Below are positions 63,011 through 64,000 of a DNA stretch of 64,000 nucleotides, one piece after another. The notes below the pieces were generated by a model. It was given only the letters and a program-made list of their open reading frames with translations. It made no database searches and was not told the origin of the DNA. The DNA is taken from the NCBI GenBank assembly GCA_024291935.2, contig CM044316.1, forward strand, positions 9,540,501-9,604,500. The letters are read 5' to 3'. This stretch comes from Okapia johnstoni (Eukaryota > Chordata > Mammalia > Artiodactyla > Giraffidae). The position numbers were made by a program, and so were the translations under genes. The stretch's first letter is position 1, and each line of letters starts with the position of its first letter.

Positions 63011-64000
63011 GGTCTTAACGGTCTTTTTAAATTCTGAACCTGGTGTATGTATTGTCTATTTACCAAAGTGAATAATATTTAAAAATAAAGTGTGTGAAAT
63101 CACACTGCAAACATCCAAAGGGCTTTAGGGGTGGGTGGAGAAAGAAATGTGAATTTAAGGAACTGCCTATTAAGACCCTGCTCGGGGAGCCCACCCCCAT
63201 CCTGACCGGCAAGGTACCACCTGGGGGGCCCTGGCCCCTCTCAAATGTATAAACTTCTGCATCACAGCCTATTCCATCAGTGCATGTTCCAATCTAGGAG
63301 GAAGAACTGATCAGGCGAGGACGGCACATCTGATACTCTGGGGGCAATCATAAAAGGGCTTAGAGGGAAGATGTGACTTTACAAGTGACCCCCTCCCACC
63401 CCACTGGTAACAGTGAGTCCCCTGCCATTCTATTGGTGTGGAGGGTGGTGGTCCTGAAAGGGCAGGTAGGGGAGAGAAGACAGGCCTGAGCAGAGAGTCA
63501 GGCTGTTGAGAAGAAACAGTAGAAAAGAGTGTATGCAAAGGCCCTGGGGTAGGAATGGCCTTAAGTTTCCCCAGCTAAGAACGAGGGGCGTGAAATCAGT
63601 CCCACAGGCTGCTGAGGGGATTCAGGGTGCTCATGCAGTCACATGGTGACTGCTCTGGTAGCCTGGGTGCTGGGAGGGCAGGGCCAGTGTCACCCTCAGG
63701 GTCTCCCAAATGGAGCAGCTCCGTGTGTACAGGTTTGAGTATGCAGAATCAGGTCGGCCTTATCAGTGTTCATTTCCAAATGAAGAAGCAAAAATATGGA
63801 GCTCCTGGTCCCAGAAGCAAGTCAGCTCTGGAGCCAGGACTCACGCTGGCCCCAAAGTACAGCCCTGAGCCTGTGGCCACATGGCCCCTTCTCTTCCTCC
63901 ACGGAACTCTTTCTCAATGAATCTGGAGAGGGTCCAAGTCTGCACTGCATTCCCAGTGCTCAACCCAGAGGCAGCTTAAAACAGACTTAATGAACAAAAA

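Larger units (their letters stand above)
61078..64000 (-). other. NACC1: NACC1 first intron (partial)
   Basis: Sequence upstream of the first coding exon. It holds a CHR SINE, an L1 with Bov-tA insertions and unique sequence from about 63015 on, with an L2-like piece near 63510-63560. No exon is seen; the non-coding first exon and promoter lie right of the window. Confidence 0.6.

Overview
The window is nuclear DNA of a ruminant, most likely a bovid. It is full of repeats found only in that group: Bov-tA and BOV-A2 SINEs, BovB (RTE-type) LINE fragments, CHR-type tRNA-derived SINEs, a young bovine-type L1 tail and ruminant LTRs. These overlie older MIR, L2, MLT1 and hAT-Charlie fossils shared by most mammals. 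Nothing bacterial, viral-genomic or plasmid-like is present. Cattle, buffalo, sheep and goat cannot be told apart by eye.

Four protein-coding genes are recognisable, in the block CACNA1A - IER2 - STX10 - NACC1. This is the human 19p13 order read in the opposite direction. (1) CACNA1A, + strand, 275-7096: the last nine coding exons of the P/Q-type calcium channel alpha-1A subunit, including a 36-nt microexon and the final exon with its CAG tract, then the 3' UTR to about 7985. (2) IER2, - strand, 45934-46602: an intronless immediate-early gene with a 3' UTR of about 1 kb. (3) STX10, + strand, 49584-52671: eight coding exons, one intron apparently of the rare AT-AC (U12) class. (4) NACC1, - strand, 58030-61077: five coding exons, a 2.6-kb 3' UTR, and a first non-coding exon beyond the right edge.

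Layout: 1-8 kb is the CACNA1A 3' end, nearly free of repeats. 8-43.5 kb is a repeat-dense stretch between the 3' ends of two convergent genes (CACNA1A and IER2), with nested, datable insertions and no gene I can support. It holds one orphan GC-rich island near 36.6-37.6 kb; a second lies at 43.6-44.35 kb. 44.9-52.97 kb holds IER2 and STX10, head to head across about 3 kb that carries an Ets/CArG/CRE cluster (probable IER2 serum-response control) and a palindromic E-box/CLEAR motif just before STX10. 55.4-61.1 kb is NACC1, and 61.1-64 kb is its first intron, again with L1 and SINE insertions.

The genes are not one pathway: a presynaptic calcium channel, a growth-factor-induced nuclear protein, a trans-Golgi/endosome SNARE and a BTB-BEN transcriptional regulator. 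They are linked by conserved neighbourhood. The best second-look items are the STX10 AT-AC intron, the tandem acceptor at the CACNA1A last exon, two apparent 1-nt frame breaks in that exon, the IER2 upstream element and the two orphan GC-rich islands. I saw no undescribed gene system. All family assignments are from reading translations and motifs; no database was searched.
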